Source: Pseudobdellovibrionaceae bacterium (GTDB lineage Bacteria > Bdellovibrionota > Bdellovibrionia > Bdellovibrionales > UBA1609). Taken from it: 64,000 nucleotides of DNA. Location of the stretch: assembly GCA_020635075.1 (NCBI GenBank), contig JACKAM010000001.1, positions 1,054,001-1,118,000 on the forward strand. Reading direction: 5' to 3'. The position numbers and the translations under genes are program-made. The notes under the pieces are model-generated. The model worked only from the letters and a program-made list of their open reading frames with translations. It made no database searches and was not told where the DNA came from. This document shows positions 24,440 to 32,512 of this stretch, piece after piece (position 1 is the first letter of the stretch; every line of letters begins with the position of its first letter).

Positions 24440-25438
24440 TCACTCCCACTCCAGCCAATTAGCATTCGACTCCATGGGATTGGCTTCCAAATACCGCCCC
24501 GTGGTCGAAACTGACTTATGCCCCAAGGTTTTTTGCACCACATGAATGGGAGCCCCGTTTTCAAGAGCATGGGTGGCCGAGGTGTGCCTAAACCAGTGAG
24601 GCGAGGGAATGGGTCTTACTTTGGCCCTAACCGCCGCCATCTTAATGATCCTATAAATTTGGCTTGGGTTTAGAGGCTTACCCTCACCTTTTCCCGAGAC
24701 AAAAAGTGGACTTTCGGGATCAGAATTAAGCCCCAAAGATTTTCGGTACTCAAAAATCTCCCCAATGACTTCACTTGGAACCAGAATAACTCTCGCCACC
24801 CCGCCCTTTCCAAGAATCTGGATTTTGGTGTCAGAATCACTTTTTTTGATCAAATCCTTAAGCCTTAACCCGCAAAGCTCACTCACCCTCATGCCTGAAA
24901 AATAAAGAAGCTTCATCAGGGCCCGATTTCTTGGGCTTTCCTCACACTCATACATTCTTTGCAGCTGCTCTAATGACAAGACCTTGGTCCCTACCCTATC
25001 GGGAACCGGAATGGAGCTCAGACTGAGGCCTGGGTTTTTTTCTAAAAAGCCTGATTTGGTGAGAAAAGACAAAAAACTTGAAAGGGAGTTTTTAGCCAGA
25101 TTTCTCGATGCAGGCTTAAGGCTTTCTTTGGTTTTTAGGAAAACCACCAGGTGACCAATTTCGATATCGTGAAGGCTCCTAATGGAGTTTTCAAAAAGCC
25201 CTAAGAACTCGCCCCAGATTCTTTGGTAGTAGCGACGGGTCCTGGGGGATTTTTGGTAAAGCCATGAGAATAGTAAGCCCTGTTCTTGAGATGGCAATGA
25301 GCCAAAGATAAGCCTTTGGGCTTGGGCTTTATTTGAGATTTGTTTTTCGAATCCGCGGGAATTGACTAGCGAGACCGACGGGTTTTTGAGAGAGAAAGTG
25401 GGGTCTTTAGGTGGTTTTTCAGAACTTTCATTCACCAA
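24440..25438 (-). CDS. Tyrosine recombinase (XerC/D- or phage-integrase-like)
   Basis: 332 aa. The N-terminal SAM-like DNA-binding domain spans about 45-130 (YYQRIWGEFLGLFENSIRSL). The catalytic domain is complete: Arg184 in SGMRVSELCG, Lys211, His281 and Arg284 in HWFRHTSATH, His307 in LGHKSV and Tyr316 in GRYLE. The enzyme cuts and rejoins DNA at specific sites. Its place at the right end of the toxin island, next to the perfect 56-bp palindrome at 25606, suggests a link with cassette or island movement, but no attachment site is proven. The start (TTG or GTG) is uncertain. Confidence 0.9.
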   Translation of the reverse strand: MVNESSEKPPKDPTFSLKNPSVSLVNSRGFEKQISNKAQAQRLIFGSLPSQEQGLLFSWLYQKSPRTRRYYQRIWGEFLGLFENSIRSLHDIEIGHLVVFLKTKESLKPASRNLAKNSLSSFLSFLTKSGFLEKNPGLSLSSIPVPDRVGTKVLSLEQLQRMYECEESPRNRALMKLLYFSGMRVSELCGLRLKDLIKKSDSDTKIQILGKGGVARVILVPSEVIGEIFEYRKSLGLNSDPESPLFVSGKGEGKPLNPSQIYRIIKMAAVRAKVRPIPSPHWFRHTSATHALENGAPIHVVQKTLGHKSVSTTGRYLEANPMESNANWLEWE

Positions 25439-25605
25439 GAAATCTTAGCACATGTGTAATGCAAGAAAAGTCCTATAATCATGCATCGATTTAGTCGAGG
25501 TCCGCTGCCGCACTGAGATCCCCCATGAATGAGCTTTCTAAAATCCATCTGTCTTTGGAGTAATCTGAGCCATACTCGTCAGCTCCAATCCAGGGAGTTC
25601 GAACT

Positions 25606-25661
25606 TGACGCAGGCATTTCGGCAACTTGTCTTAAGACAAGTTGCCGAAATGCCTGCGTCA
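25606..25661. repeat. 56-bp palindrome family, copy B (perfect)
   Basis: A perfect palindrome centred on CTTAAG: half-site TGACGCAGGCATTTCGGCAA, then CTTGTCTT. It lies upstream of the recombinase gene (minus strand). Related copies are at 10912-10967 and 28147-28202. TCTTCC and, 45-65 bp on, ATCCAAAAAAGTAGATAGGC follow, as at copy A. Confidence 0.9.
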
Positions 25662-25732
25662 TCTTCCATCAAGTTTGCGAGCAGGCGTCGGTGAAAAAAG
25701 CCGCATCCAAAAAAGTAGATAGGCGGAGGAAC

Positions 25733-26185
25733 TCAGGCGGCGTGAATATCTGAGGATTGGATTTGGACTTTTTCTGACCGCTTTGGAACTGACTGCTCCA
25801 ACTCGGCGTAAGCCTTCCTAAGGCGGCTGGGGTTCAAGTTGTCGACAATAAAGAGGCGAATGTCTTTCTCGGTCGACCAACTCATGTTGGTCGGCTTATC
25901 CCCTTGCTTCTCCCAACCTATGACGGCCGGGTGAGTTCCATCCCCGAACCTCTTCGCAAATGCTTTTTGGGTCATTTCAAAGGAGTGTCTGATAAATTTA
26001 ACCTCGTTCCCTGAAAGGCGAGCCGGTTTATGAGTTAAAGCCATCAGAACTGCCTTTTCATACTTCTCAAAATTGAGATCCAAAACCCACTTGCCTTGAA
26101 CCTTCCGAAAAGGGGCATCCAGGAGAACAACCGGGAAACCAAACCCATAATCAATGTGTGATTTCTTTATCTTTTTCTCAGCCAT
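25733..26185 (-). CDS. MqsA/HigA-type helix-turn-helix antitoxin
   Basis: 150 aa from the ATG at 26185, chosen for GGAG upstream; a longer frame to 26230 would overlap the toxin. The C-terminal half holds a helix-turn-helix (EVKFIRHSFEMTQKAFAKRF, then HPAVIGWEKQGDKPT), as in MqsA C-terminal domains. The N-terminal part (HIDYGFGFPVVLLDAPFRKV) lacks the zinc-binding cysteines of true MqsA. It follows the DUF4258 gene by 16 nt, so they form a TA pair. Confidence 0.75.
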   Translation of the reverse strand: MAEKKIKKSHIDYGFGFPVVLLDAPFRKVQGKWVLDLNFEKYEKAVLMALTHKPARLSGNEVKFIRHSFEMTQKAFAKRFGDGTHPAVIGWEKQGDKPTNMSWSTEKDIRLFIVDNLNPSRLRKAYAELEQSVPKRSEKVQIQSSDIHAA

Positions 26186-26201
26186 ACCACCGACTCCAAC
26201 T

Positions 26202-26507
26202 TTATTTTGACAGGGCGATAACGGTAACAATCAACATCTCATTTTCATCAAAAGTAACCGCAATCCGTAAAACCCGTTTATCAACCGTCCTTCCCTTTAC
26301 CGAGTAACACCAATTTCCGTACTCCTCGCGAAAGACATCCTTACTCTTCTCATGATGCCCACTGCGAAGAACCTGCTTCACCTCCAGGCGAGAAACCTTT
26401 CTCTGTTGAATCCTCTCCTCAGCATGCTCAAAATAACGGTATTGACCCGCATCTATGCACTCGGAGATTCTCGACATAAGGTTGCTGACCTTAGGAGGCC
26501 TAACCAC
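26202..26507 (-). CDS. DUF4258-family putative toxin
   Basis: 101 aa. The family pattern is visible: YRYFEHAEERIQQRKVSRLE (HAxxRxxxR), then SVKGRTVDKRVLRIAVTFDE. DUF4258 proteins resemble BrnT/MqsR-like ribonuclease toxins and often pair with a helix-turn-helix antitoxin, as here. The start ATG at 26507 gives the normal length. This would be an extra TA pair next to the RHS island. Confidence 0.75.
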   Translation of the reverse strand: MVRPPKVSNLMSRISECIDAGQYRYFEHAEERIQQRKVSRLEVKQVLRSGHHEKSKDVFREEYGNWCYSVKGRTVDKRVLRIAVTFDENEMLIVTVIALSK

Positions 26508-26662
26508 ATTCCCAATGTAACTCAGTTACATTTGGTTTTCAAGCCATTTCTATCAGTGACAGACTACGATTGCCGCCTAAATCCAGGCAGTTGCGGGCAT
26601 ACTTGTCTAAAATCATTCGGGAATTTCCGCAGTAGGTGGTTTAAGGGCTTTTGTGATAAAAT

Positions 26663-26872
26663 TTGTTTGTGAATAGATCTCATCTCTTAAAACCTGAGAA
26701 TGGCCAAGCACTCACTGAGTACCTCCTTTTCTTGATGGTCGTCGTAGCACTTGTGTTGGCGTTTCGACCTCAGATCGAGAATTCCCTCGTCAAACCTCCT
26801 CCCCTCGAGAACTACTACGATCGCCTTAATAACATTGAAAAGGGAGAGTTCACCTCAGGCTTTCGGGAATAA
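26663..26872 (+). CDS. Flp/TadE-like pilin-type small protein
   Basis: 69 aa with a non-ATG start (TTG at 26663 or GTG at 26669). A short basic leader is followed by GQALTEYLLFLMVVVALVLA, a prepilin-like hydrophobic helix with the Gly and +5 Glu of Flp/TadE-type pilins; a polar tail follows. It would be processed by a prepilin peptidase and assembled or inserted in the inner membrane. No tad genes are nearby, so it is an orphan. No clear ribosome site. Confidence 0.55.
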   Translation: MFVNRSHLLKPENGQALTEYLLFLMVVVALVLAFRPQIENSLVKPPPLENYYDRLNNIEKGEFTSGFRE

Positions 26873-27257
26873 AAAGAATAAGCATAAGCCCCTATCAAAT
26901 TCTTTGGTGCTGAGTTTCCCAGCAAGTTCGTCTCGGCGACGTTGCTCCTCAGAAAACAGGAGTTTAAGTGCCAGGCGTTTTTTGATTGCTGGGCTTCATG
27001 ACCTTTACGGCAGGCCGGGCGTAAAATTTTTTTGGACGAGCGAAAAAGTCTGTTGACGGGTTTTTCGGGCTCCGAGAATGCCCGCGATTCTCTTCATTTT
27101 CTGATTTTCATTTTTCTCTCGCAATCTCCTGTAGAATCGCTCAATGCCCATGCTGGCGTGGCTCCTGGGCGATTTGATTTGCGTTAGGCAAACCTCTAAA
27201 AATTGCACTAAAAAACCTGTGCTATAAGATCTCAAATCGTCACGAGGGGGACAGGAT
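26873..27257. other. Gene-free stretch upstream of the HNH gene
   Basis: 385 bp without a credible gene; the short frame on the minus strand at 27005-27235 has no family features. A TTGACG at about 27053 is not followed by a good -10. Nothing firm is seen. Confidence 0.4.
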
Positions 27258-28652
27258 TTGAATCAGCAGAATGACTTTGAAAAGCATTTGCCACAAAAGA
27301 TAAAGGACATTCACCACAAGGCCCTGCAGGCTTCGGCCCGATACAAGGCAGCGGAAGTTGATCTGATGAACATATTAGATCAAGTGGATCTCTACAGAGT
27401 CTATCTACGCTATGGATTTAACTCTCTATTTCAATACGCTGTCCATGGCCTGGGCCTTGCGGATAATGTGGCCTACACTTTTATTAACGTCACTCGCAAA
27501 TCCCGCGAGGTTCCGGAACTGAAAGAAGAGATCACAAAGGGCGCTTTAACGGTCTCAAAGGCGCGGAAGATCACGGCTGTCATAAATCCTGAAAACAAAA
27601 GCCACTGGATCGAGCTGGCTAAGACTGCGCCCCAATCCAAAGTGGAGCGAGAGGTGGCTAAAGAAAACCCCCAGGAAGCACGCAAGGGTCGCATGGACTT
27701 TGTTCATCCTCAGAATGAGATCCAAGAAAAGGTGGCCATTCTCCAGCAGCCCTCAGTCGTGCGCGTTCAACTTCAGGTGGGAATATCGGAGAAGCTCATG
27801 ATGAAAATTCGCCGAGCCCAAGATTTGGTGGGTCAAAAATCGAAGAAACCAGCCGGCCTTGAAGAAACCCTCGCAGCCCTGGTCGATCTCTACTTGGAGA
27901 AACATGACCCCGTCGAAAAGGCCAAACGGCAATTGATCCGCGGGAAACTCGCGGGCGTGAGCCAAAGCACCAGTCCCAAAAATCAAAACGATTCAAAACA
28001 AAATGAGAATGAGAATGAGAATGAGAATGAGAATGAGAATGAGAATGAGAATGAGAATACTAGTGCCCAAATCCAAAGAGATTCAAAACCGAATGAGACC
28101 CGGAATAAGAGCCGGAATGGGAATGGGAATTCAAATCACAGTTCTATGACGCAATCATGTCCGGAACTTGTCTTAAGACAAGTTGTCGAAATGCCTGCGT
28201 CAAAGGAGAGCCCGAAGACTACAAACTTGCAGGACCGAAAGGTAGACAATGGCATTGGTCCCATGGGCCGGCAGGGTTCATCCACAGGGAAAAGGGAAGA
28301 AATCAAAGATGAAGTCGGTACAGAAAAAGATGAAGCAAACTCAACCACACATGAGAAGAGAGAACACGATACGACCAACGGAGCCAAGCCCCTACCTATG
28401 AACAAACAAATTCGCCGAAGACCTCTTCCCGCCGCCACTAAACATCAAGTCATGCTCAAATTTGCCGGAAGATGCAGCCATGTGAATCACCAGGGAGAAC
28501 GGTGTCGGGAGATGAAGTTTTTGGAAATCCATCACCTCAAACCGGTTTCACTTGGTGGAAGCAACCTTTTGGAAAACCTAACTCTGTTGTGCTCCGGCCA
28601 CCACCGCGCCCAGCATCTTTCTGGTTTACCGAGTCTACCCTTGCCCAGCTAG
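27258..28652 (+). CDS. HNH endonuclease-domain protein with repeat-filled linker
   Basis: 464 aa, TTG start with GAGGGG upstream. The N-terminal domain (1-230) is helical (ALQASARYKAAEVDLMNILD, KARKITAVINPEN). The middle (about 240-390) is a disordered linker made of simple sequence: about ten Asn-Glu repeats from a GAGAAT hexamer run, then Asn/Ser/Arg-rich text, then the translated 56-bp palindrome (PELVLRQVVEMPASKE). The C-terminus is the HNH domain: FAGRCSHVNHQGERC, then LEIHHLKPVSLGGSNLLENL and LCSGHHRAQH. It should bind metal and nick or cut DNA. The stop overlaps the oppositely oriented S23-type gene; the sequence CTAG serves as stop for both. Function in the cell is unknown. Confidence 0.82.
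   Translation: MNQQNDFEKHLPQKIKDIHHKALQASARYKAAEVDLMNILDQVDLYRVYLRYGFNSLFQYAVHGLGLADNVAYTFINVTRKSREVPELKEEITKGALTVSKARKITAVINPENKSHWIELAKTAPQSKVEREVAKENPQEARKGRMDFVHPQNEIQEKVAILQQPSVVRVQLQVGISEKLMMKIRRAQDLVGQKSKKPAGLEETLAALVDLYLEKHDPVEKAKRQLIRGKLAGVSQSTSPKNQNDSKQNENENENENENENENENENTSAQIQRDSKPNETRNKSRNGNGNSNHSSMTQSCPELVLRQVVEMPASKESPKTTNLQDRKVDNGIGPMGRQGSSTGKREEIKDEVGTEKDEANSTTHEKREHDTTNGAKPLPMNKQIRRRPLPAATKHQVMLKFAGRCSHVNHQGERCREMKFLEIHHLKPVSLGGSNLLENLTLLCSGHHRAQHLSGLPSLPLPS
28002..28058 (+). repeat. GAGAAT hexanucleotide tandem repeat inside the HNH gene
   Basis: About nine to ten perfect AATGAG units, coding (Asn-Glu)n. Change in copy number would alter linker length but not the frame. Confidence 0.9.
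28147..28202. repeat. 56-bp palindrome family, copy C, inside coding sequence
   Basis: TGACGCAATCATGTCCGGAA, then CTTGTCTTAAGACAAGTTG, then CGAAATGCCTGCGTCA. It shares the centre and both outer ends with copies A and B and is read through in the HNH gene. On its minus strand, copy A would encode a similar peptide. Confidence 0.8.
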
Positions 28653-28966
28653 GTGGCAAGGGTCAGTTTGTAGATTGAGGCTCCCAAATGGTCCGCTAGA
28701 TCAAGGAGATCAAAATCGTCAATGTCTTCAATTCTCAGGATCGCCTGGCATTCGCGAAGGGAACCCAGGGAAATGGAATAAAACCGCCGCTTGTCTTTTG
28801 CGCTGGGTTTCCCGCTTCCCTCGGCGAGATTCAATGCCACCGATGAGGATGCCCTGAGCATCTGATCCCGCAAATGAATCGGCAGTTTCAACAATTTCAC
28901 CTTCTGACAAAACTCCACCGCCAAATCCAAAGTCCTGAACCTGTATTGAGAATCATTTTGTTTCAT
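28649..28966 (-). CDS. Four-helix-bundle protein (S23 rRNA intervening-sequence type)
   Basis: 105 aa. The family pattern is clear: FRTLDLAVEFCQKVKLLKLP, then DQMLRASSSVALNLAEGSGK and ISLGSLRECQAILRI. Members are named after proteins coded in 23S rRNA intervening sequences, but many, as here, are free-standing and of unknown function. The start ATG at 28966 is followed closely by the family start. The 3' end overlaps the HNH gene tail by 4 bp. Confidence 0.85.
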   Translation of the reverse strand: MKQNDSQYRFRTLDLAVEFCQKVKLLKLPIHLRDQMLRASSSVALNLAEGSGKPSAKDKRRFYSISLGSLRECQAILRIEDIDDFDLLDLADHLGASIYKLTLAT

Positions 28967-29019
28967 TTATGCCTCCTTTGTGAAGTGAGTTGGTCGTCAA
29001 CCGAAGGTGGACCAACGAA

Positions 29020-29350
29020 CGGAGCAAAGGAGGAAGCCACTAACTGTACCGGAAACTGGCACGGAAACTCTTACTGCTTACGGGTTACAGGCTACCGAAA
29101 AAGGTGGGCCAACCACTGCCACAAAGGAAAACGGATCACGGCACGGATACCGAAACCGTCACGGAAACGTTTACGGGTTACAGACCACGGGTTACTGAGA
29201 AAAGGGACCAACGAACGCAACAAAGGAGAAAAATCCCGCGAGCGTTACCCGTAACCCGTTCACGGTACCGTGACAGTCACCGTTACCGTCACTGTAAACG
29301 GAAACCGTCACAGGAACGTTTACGGGTTACGGAGCACGGGTTACGGAAAA
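29020..29350. repeat. Low-complexity zone of shuffled GGTTACGG-type words
   Basis: Built from repeated short words such as ACGGGTTAC, GGAAACG, CGTTTACGGG and ACCGTCACNG on both strands, giving imperfect direct and inverted repeats with no fixed period. Short frames across it are not credible proteins. No CRISPR-like repeat/spacer order. Confidence 0.65.
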
Positions 29351-29354
29351 AACC

Positions 29355-29398
29355 TGCACGTTGGAACGAGCGAGAGCCCGTTTAGCGCCAAAGACAGA
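29355..29398 (+). repeat. 44-bp direct repeat, copy 1
   Basis: TGCACGTTGGAACGAGCGA followed by GAGCCCGTTTAGCGCCAAAG and ACAG. It recurs at 29522-29565 with four mismatches, 167 bp on. GGAACGAGCG and its neighbours can form weak hairpins. Confidence 0.7.
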
Positions 29399-29521
29399 CC
29401 TCGTCCACTCTGCAACCTGAGACAGGTCAAATGACCTTAGATATGAGATTACAGTATGAGGCTGGTCAAAAAGGTCTGGATTCAAGGCAAACGGGATTGA
29501 GCGAGTGCAGGCGTGCTTACT

Positions 29522-29565
29522 TGCACGTTGGAACGAGCGATAGCCCGTTTAACGCCGAAGACAGG
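29522..29565 (+). repeat. 44-bp direct repeat, copy 2
   Basis: Second copy of the repeat at 29355-29398; it lies just downstream of the stop of the 29584-30501 gene (minus strand). May act in 3'-end formation; no T-run. Confidence 0.65.
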
Positions 29566-29583
29566 CCTTTTTCACCAGTCTCA

Positions 29584-30501
29584 CTAGCGGAAGGAATAAG
29601 CGCCGGATAGATAGACCTCAAAATACATAATCATCGGATCATTATTCGGCACCACACCCAACCGAATATCCGGCACCAACCACATGGCGCCGGGAGCGGG
29701 AATATCCCAACCGATGGCGCCATATAAGAGGGCAAAAAAGGGCTTGTCATCGCCATCGACTTTTAAGGGAATGCCATCGTCGATGACTAGTTCGCTTTTG
29801 GTTCCGTTGCCAAGCTCGATACCACCGCCGTACCAAAAACTATCGGTGGAGACTCCGTAGAACTTAGCCATTAAACCCAAACCTAAAAAACTCTGTTCAA
29901 GAGTCACTTGGGCGGGGCGCAGGGCATTGATCGATCCTACGAGTTCGGCCTCACCCTTAAATTTGGTGGAACGAAAAGTCAGATAGGGCCGGAGCATCAT
30001 GGTTTTGCTCCAGGGAATATCGGCAAAAAGACTAAAAAAGAAGGTGGTACTGGCAAAAGCACTGATGTCGTACTGGTCGGCAGAAGAAGTACTAAAACTT
30101 CGTGCTCCCTGCCGCATATAAGAGCCAATCAAACTCAAACCAAGGGCATAGTCTTGGCTGTAAATGCGCTTTCCTTCCAGCTCCACATCTTCGCGGCTCT
30201 TAATGTATGATCGACGGAGCTGAGAAATGCGGACATAGCCTCCGCGCCTTTTCCCACCGTAGGTCACCAACACTTTTCGATAAGCACCGTAAATCTTGGA
30301 GGAGATGACGACCCGATCTCCACGAGTGAGGCGACTGACCTGCCGGGCCCCCTTTTCGGGCTCTTCATAAACGGGCAAATCATCTTGGACGTAAAGATCA
30401 AGAATGGCCCACGCCGGAGCTGTAAACAGCCCCGCAAAGGCGAGAAACAACACCATGGCTAACCGGCTGGGAAGCCGGCCTAAAACTGCGCCCAACTTCA
30501 T
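29584..30501 (-). CDS. Secreted protein with SH3-like domain and outer-membrane barrel
   Basis: 305 aa. Signal peptide (LAMVLFLAFAGLFTAPAWA). Residues 35-100 look like a bacterial SH3 domain (LYVQDDLPVYEEPEKGARQV, TRGDRVVISS, GGYVRISQLR). From about 115 to the end come alternating strands (YALGLSLIGSYMRQ, TTFFFSLFADIPW, FLGLGLMAKFYGV, MIMYFEVYLSGAYSF) ending in Phe-Arg, as for a small outer-membrane barrel. SH3b domains often bind peptidoglycan, so the protein may link wall and outer membrane. Divergently oriented to the fatty-acid operon. Confidence 0.7.
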   Translation of the reverse strand: MKLGAVLGRLPSRLAMVLFLAFAGLFTAPAWAILDLYVQDDLPVYEEPEKGARQVSRLTRGDRVVISSKIYGAYRKVLVTYGGKRRGGYVRISQLRRSYIKSREDVELEGKRIYSQDYALGLSLIGSYMRQGARSFSTSSADQYDISAFASTTFFFSLFADIPWSKTMMLRPYLTFRSTKFKGEAELVGSINALRPAQVTLEQSFLGLGLMAKFYGVSTDSFWYGGGIELGNGTKSELVIDDGIPLKVDGDDKPFFALLYGAIGWDIPAPGAMWLVPDIRLGVVPNNDPMIMYFEVYLSGAYSFR

Positions 30502-30573
30502 CTCCCTAAGTCGTTATTTTAGGAAGGCTTTTGCCATTTGAGGAGACCGGATTCGCAGATTTGGCCATTTATA

Positions 30574-30602
30574 TTGACGCGGCGAAATAGAGTGAATAAA
30601 CT
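30574..30602 (+). promoter_or_regulatory. Candidate promoter of the fatty-acid operon
   Basis: TTGACG (30574-30579), 17-bp spacer, TAAACT (30597-30602). The yceD ATG lies 10 nt after the -10 box, so the leader would be nearly absent. No FadR- or FapR-like operator is recognised. Confidence 0.5.
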
Positions 30603-30611
30603 GCTCGGCCT

Positions 30612-31196
30612 ATGAAAGCTTTCAAAGACGACCCAATTGAAATCAGTCTTAAGGAAATCCCGGAAGAAGGCCGTAGCTTCAGGTACAATGCCAATCACCC
30701 TCAGATGAGCCAGGCCATCAAGGACCTTGTTGGGGAAAACTCCTTTAATATTCAGGTATTTATTAGACCTCTCGGCAACGTCTTTGAACTCACTGGGTCA
30801 GTCGAAGCACAGATGGATCTGGCCTGTTACCGCTGTGCTGTGGACTTTAAACACTCGGTCCAGGAGAGGCTCAACGAGCTTTTGGTCATTGAGGACGAAA
30901 GACCCAGGGGCTCCCAGTCGTCCCGGGTGAATCACAGCACGGAGCTGGACTCCTCAGCCCCGTCGATGACCACTCTGAACAGCGAGGTCCTCCATTTGGG
31001 TGATTTTATTCATGAAATCATCGCCCTGGCGGAGCCCATGCAGCCCAAAGCCATTGAAAACTGTGGCGAGGACTGTGAAAACCTGACTGAGGCCTACGAG
31101 AAGGGCTGGCTCAACCGCCCTGGCCAAGCAGAGAGCCCCGAAAGCGGCCGTACTAGCCCCTTCGCGGTTCTGAAGGATTTGAAATTAAATAGTTGA
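30612..31196 (+). CDS. YceD/DUF177 family protein
   Basis: 194 aa. DUF177 features: ITVSL-like start, then GSVEAQMDLACYRCAVDFKH with the CxxC-like pair, and LHLGDFIHEIIALAEPMQP followed by CGEDC. The family sits directly upstream of rpmF in most bacteria and is linked to 23S rRNA accumulation. Here it starts the rpmF-fab operon. The start is the ATG at 30612; no ribosome site is visible, in line with a very short leader. Confidence 0.88.
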   Translation: MKAFKDDPIEISLKEIPEEGRSFRYNANHPQMSQAIKDLVGENSFNIQVFIRPLGNVFELTGSVEAQMDLACYRCAVDFKHSVQERLNELLVIEDERPRGSQSSRVNHSTELDSSAPSMTTLNSEVLHLGDFIHEIIALAEPMQPKAIENCGEDCENLTEAYEKGWLNRPGQAESPESGRTSPFAVLKDLKLNS

Positions 31197-31289
31197 TTTT
31201 GCGGTCTATTTGGATAATTTATAGCGCTTTGAAATTTGAGTGCTAATGAGCCGGGCCTTGAACGCGGCCCCCAACAACGGATTAGAAGC

Positions 31290-31469
31290 ATGGCATGTCC
31301 TAAAAAGAAAAGCTCGCGTATGCGCAAAGGTAACCGTCGCTCCCACGATAAGGTGACACGTCCGACCGTGCACAATTGCCCCAACTGCGGAACTATCTAC
31401 CGTCCGCATCGGGTCTGTCTCTCTTGTGGATATTATAGAGGTCAGGAAGTCATCACTGCCCAAGCTTAA
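31290..31469 (+). CDS. rpmF: 50S ribosomal protein L32
   Basis: 59 aa. The hallmark MACPKKKSSRMRKGNRRSH start is present, then two CxxC pairs (CPNCG and CLSCG) that bind zinc, so this is the C+ form. The start ATG at 31290 is chosen because L32 always begins this way; the frame extends upstream. Located between yceD and fabH, the classical order, but plsX, which is usually between rpmF and fabH, is absent here. Confidence 0.97.
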   Translation: MACPKKKSSRMRKGNRRSHDKVTRPTVHNCPNCGTIYRPHRVCLSCGYYRGQEVITAQA

Positions 31470-31507
31470 GCTTTGGCAGAATTCAAAAGTGATTGGGGAG
31501 GATCATC

Positions 31508-32509
31508 GTGGCGCACACCTCGACTTACCGTACTCGAATTGCGGGTACGGGTTCCTATTTACCAGAGAAGCTCCTAACAAATGTCGACCTGGAAAAGCTG
31601 GTCGACACATCTGATTCCTGGATTCGTGAACGTACGGGCATAGCCAGTCGTCATATTGCTGCTGATGGCGAAGTGACCAGCGATTTGGCCTACCATGCCT
31701 CCATGCGGGCACTCGAGATGGCTGAGCGCACACCCGACCAGATCGATATGATTCTGTTGGCCACCGTGTCCCCGGATCAGATTATGCCGAACACGGCCTG
31801 TGTCTTACAGACCAAATTGGGTGCTGGCGACTGCATGGCTCTGGACATCTCAGCTGCCTGCTCTGGTTTTGTCTATGGTCTTGCTATTGCCGACCAGTTT
31901 ATTCGCACTGGGCCTTTAAAAAATATTTTGGTGGTTGGCTCTGAAGTTCTTCATCGCATCGTGAACTATAAAGACCGCGATACCTGCATTCTGTTTGGCG
32001 ATGCGGCTGGTGCTGCGGTTGTCACTCGGGCGGAAGAAGATCAGGACTCGATCATTTACAGTCACCACCTTCATGCCGACGGCAAGATATCCGATTTGTT
32101 TGTTCTCCCTGGCGGCGGATCGGTTCATCCCTTTTCTCAAGAGGTCTTGGACAAGGATCTTCACTTTGTGCGCATGAAGGGTCGGGAGATTTTTAAGAAT
32201 GCCGTTCGCACCATGAGCCAAGCCTGTCAAGAAGCTTTGGACTACAACAACATGAGTGCCGACATCGTGGATTGGGTGATTCCCCATCAAGCAAATGTGC
32301 GAATTATCGAAGCCGTGGCCAAGCACTTCGGTATCCCTATGGAAAAAGTGGTGGTTGAAATCGAAGACATGGGGAATACTTCTGCTGCGACGGTACCTGT
32401 GGCTCTCGACCGAGCCGTACGGGACGGCCGAGTTCAGCGGGGCCAACATGTCCTTCTTACTGCCTTTGGTGCGGGAATCACCAGCGGTAGCCTGCTGATG
32501 AGGTTTTAA
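31508..32509 (+). CDS. fabH: 3-oxoacyl-ACP synthase III
   Basis: 333 aa from the GTG at 31508, which has GGGGAGG 6 nt upstream; a TTG at 31493 would overlap that site. KAS III condenses acetyl-CoA with malonyl-ACP to start fatty-acid synthesis. The catalytic triad is visible: Cys118 in SAACSGF, His in IPHQANVRI and Asn in MGNTSAATVP. Length is standard. It is followed by fabD after 3 nt. Confidence 0.97.
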   Translation: MAHTSTYRTRIAGTGSYLPEKLLTNVDLEKLVDTSDSWIRERTGIASRHIAADGEVTSDLAYHASMRALEMAERTPDQIDMILLATVSPDQIMPNTACVLQTKLGAGDCMALDISAACSGFVYGLAIADQFIRTGPLKNILVVGSEVLHRIVNYKDRDTCILFGDAAGAAVVTRAEEDQDSIIYSHHLHADGKISDLFVLPGGGSVHPFSQEVLDKDLHFVRMKGREIFKNAVRTMSQACQEALDYNNMSADIVDWVIPHQANVRIIEAVAKHFGIPMEKVVVEIEDMGNTSAATVPVALDRAVRDGRVQRGQHVLLTAFGAGITSGSLLMRF

Positions 32510-32512
32510 CGA

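Noticed and set aside
24440..25438. Integron integrase
   Set aside because: The recombinase has the general Xer/phage pattern; I see no integron-specific extra segment, and no complete attC sites were found.
28002..28058. On/off phase variation by the GAGAAT run
   Set aside because: A six-base unit keeps the reading frame, so it cannot switch the gene off.
29020..29565. CRISPR array
   Set aside because: Repeats are of mixed length and both orientations, without regular spacers; no cas genes nearby.
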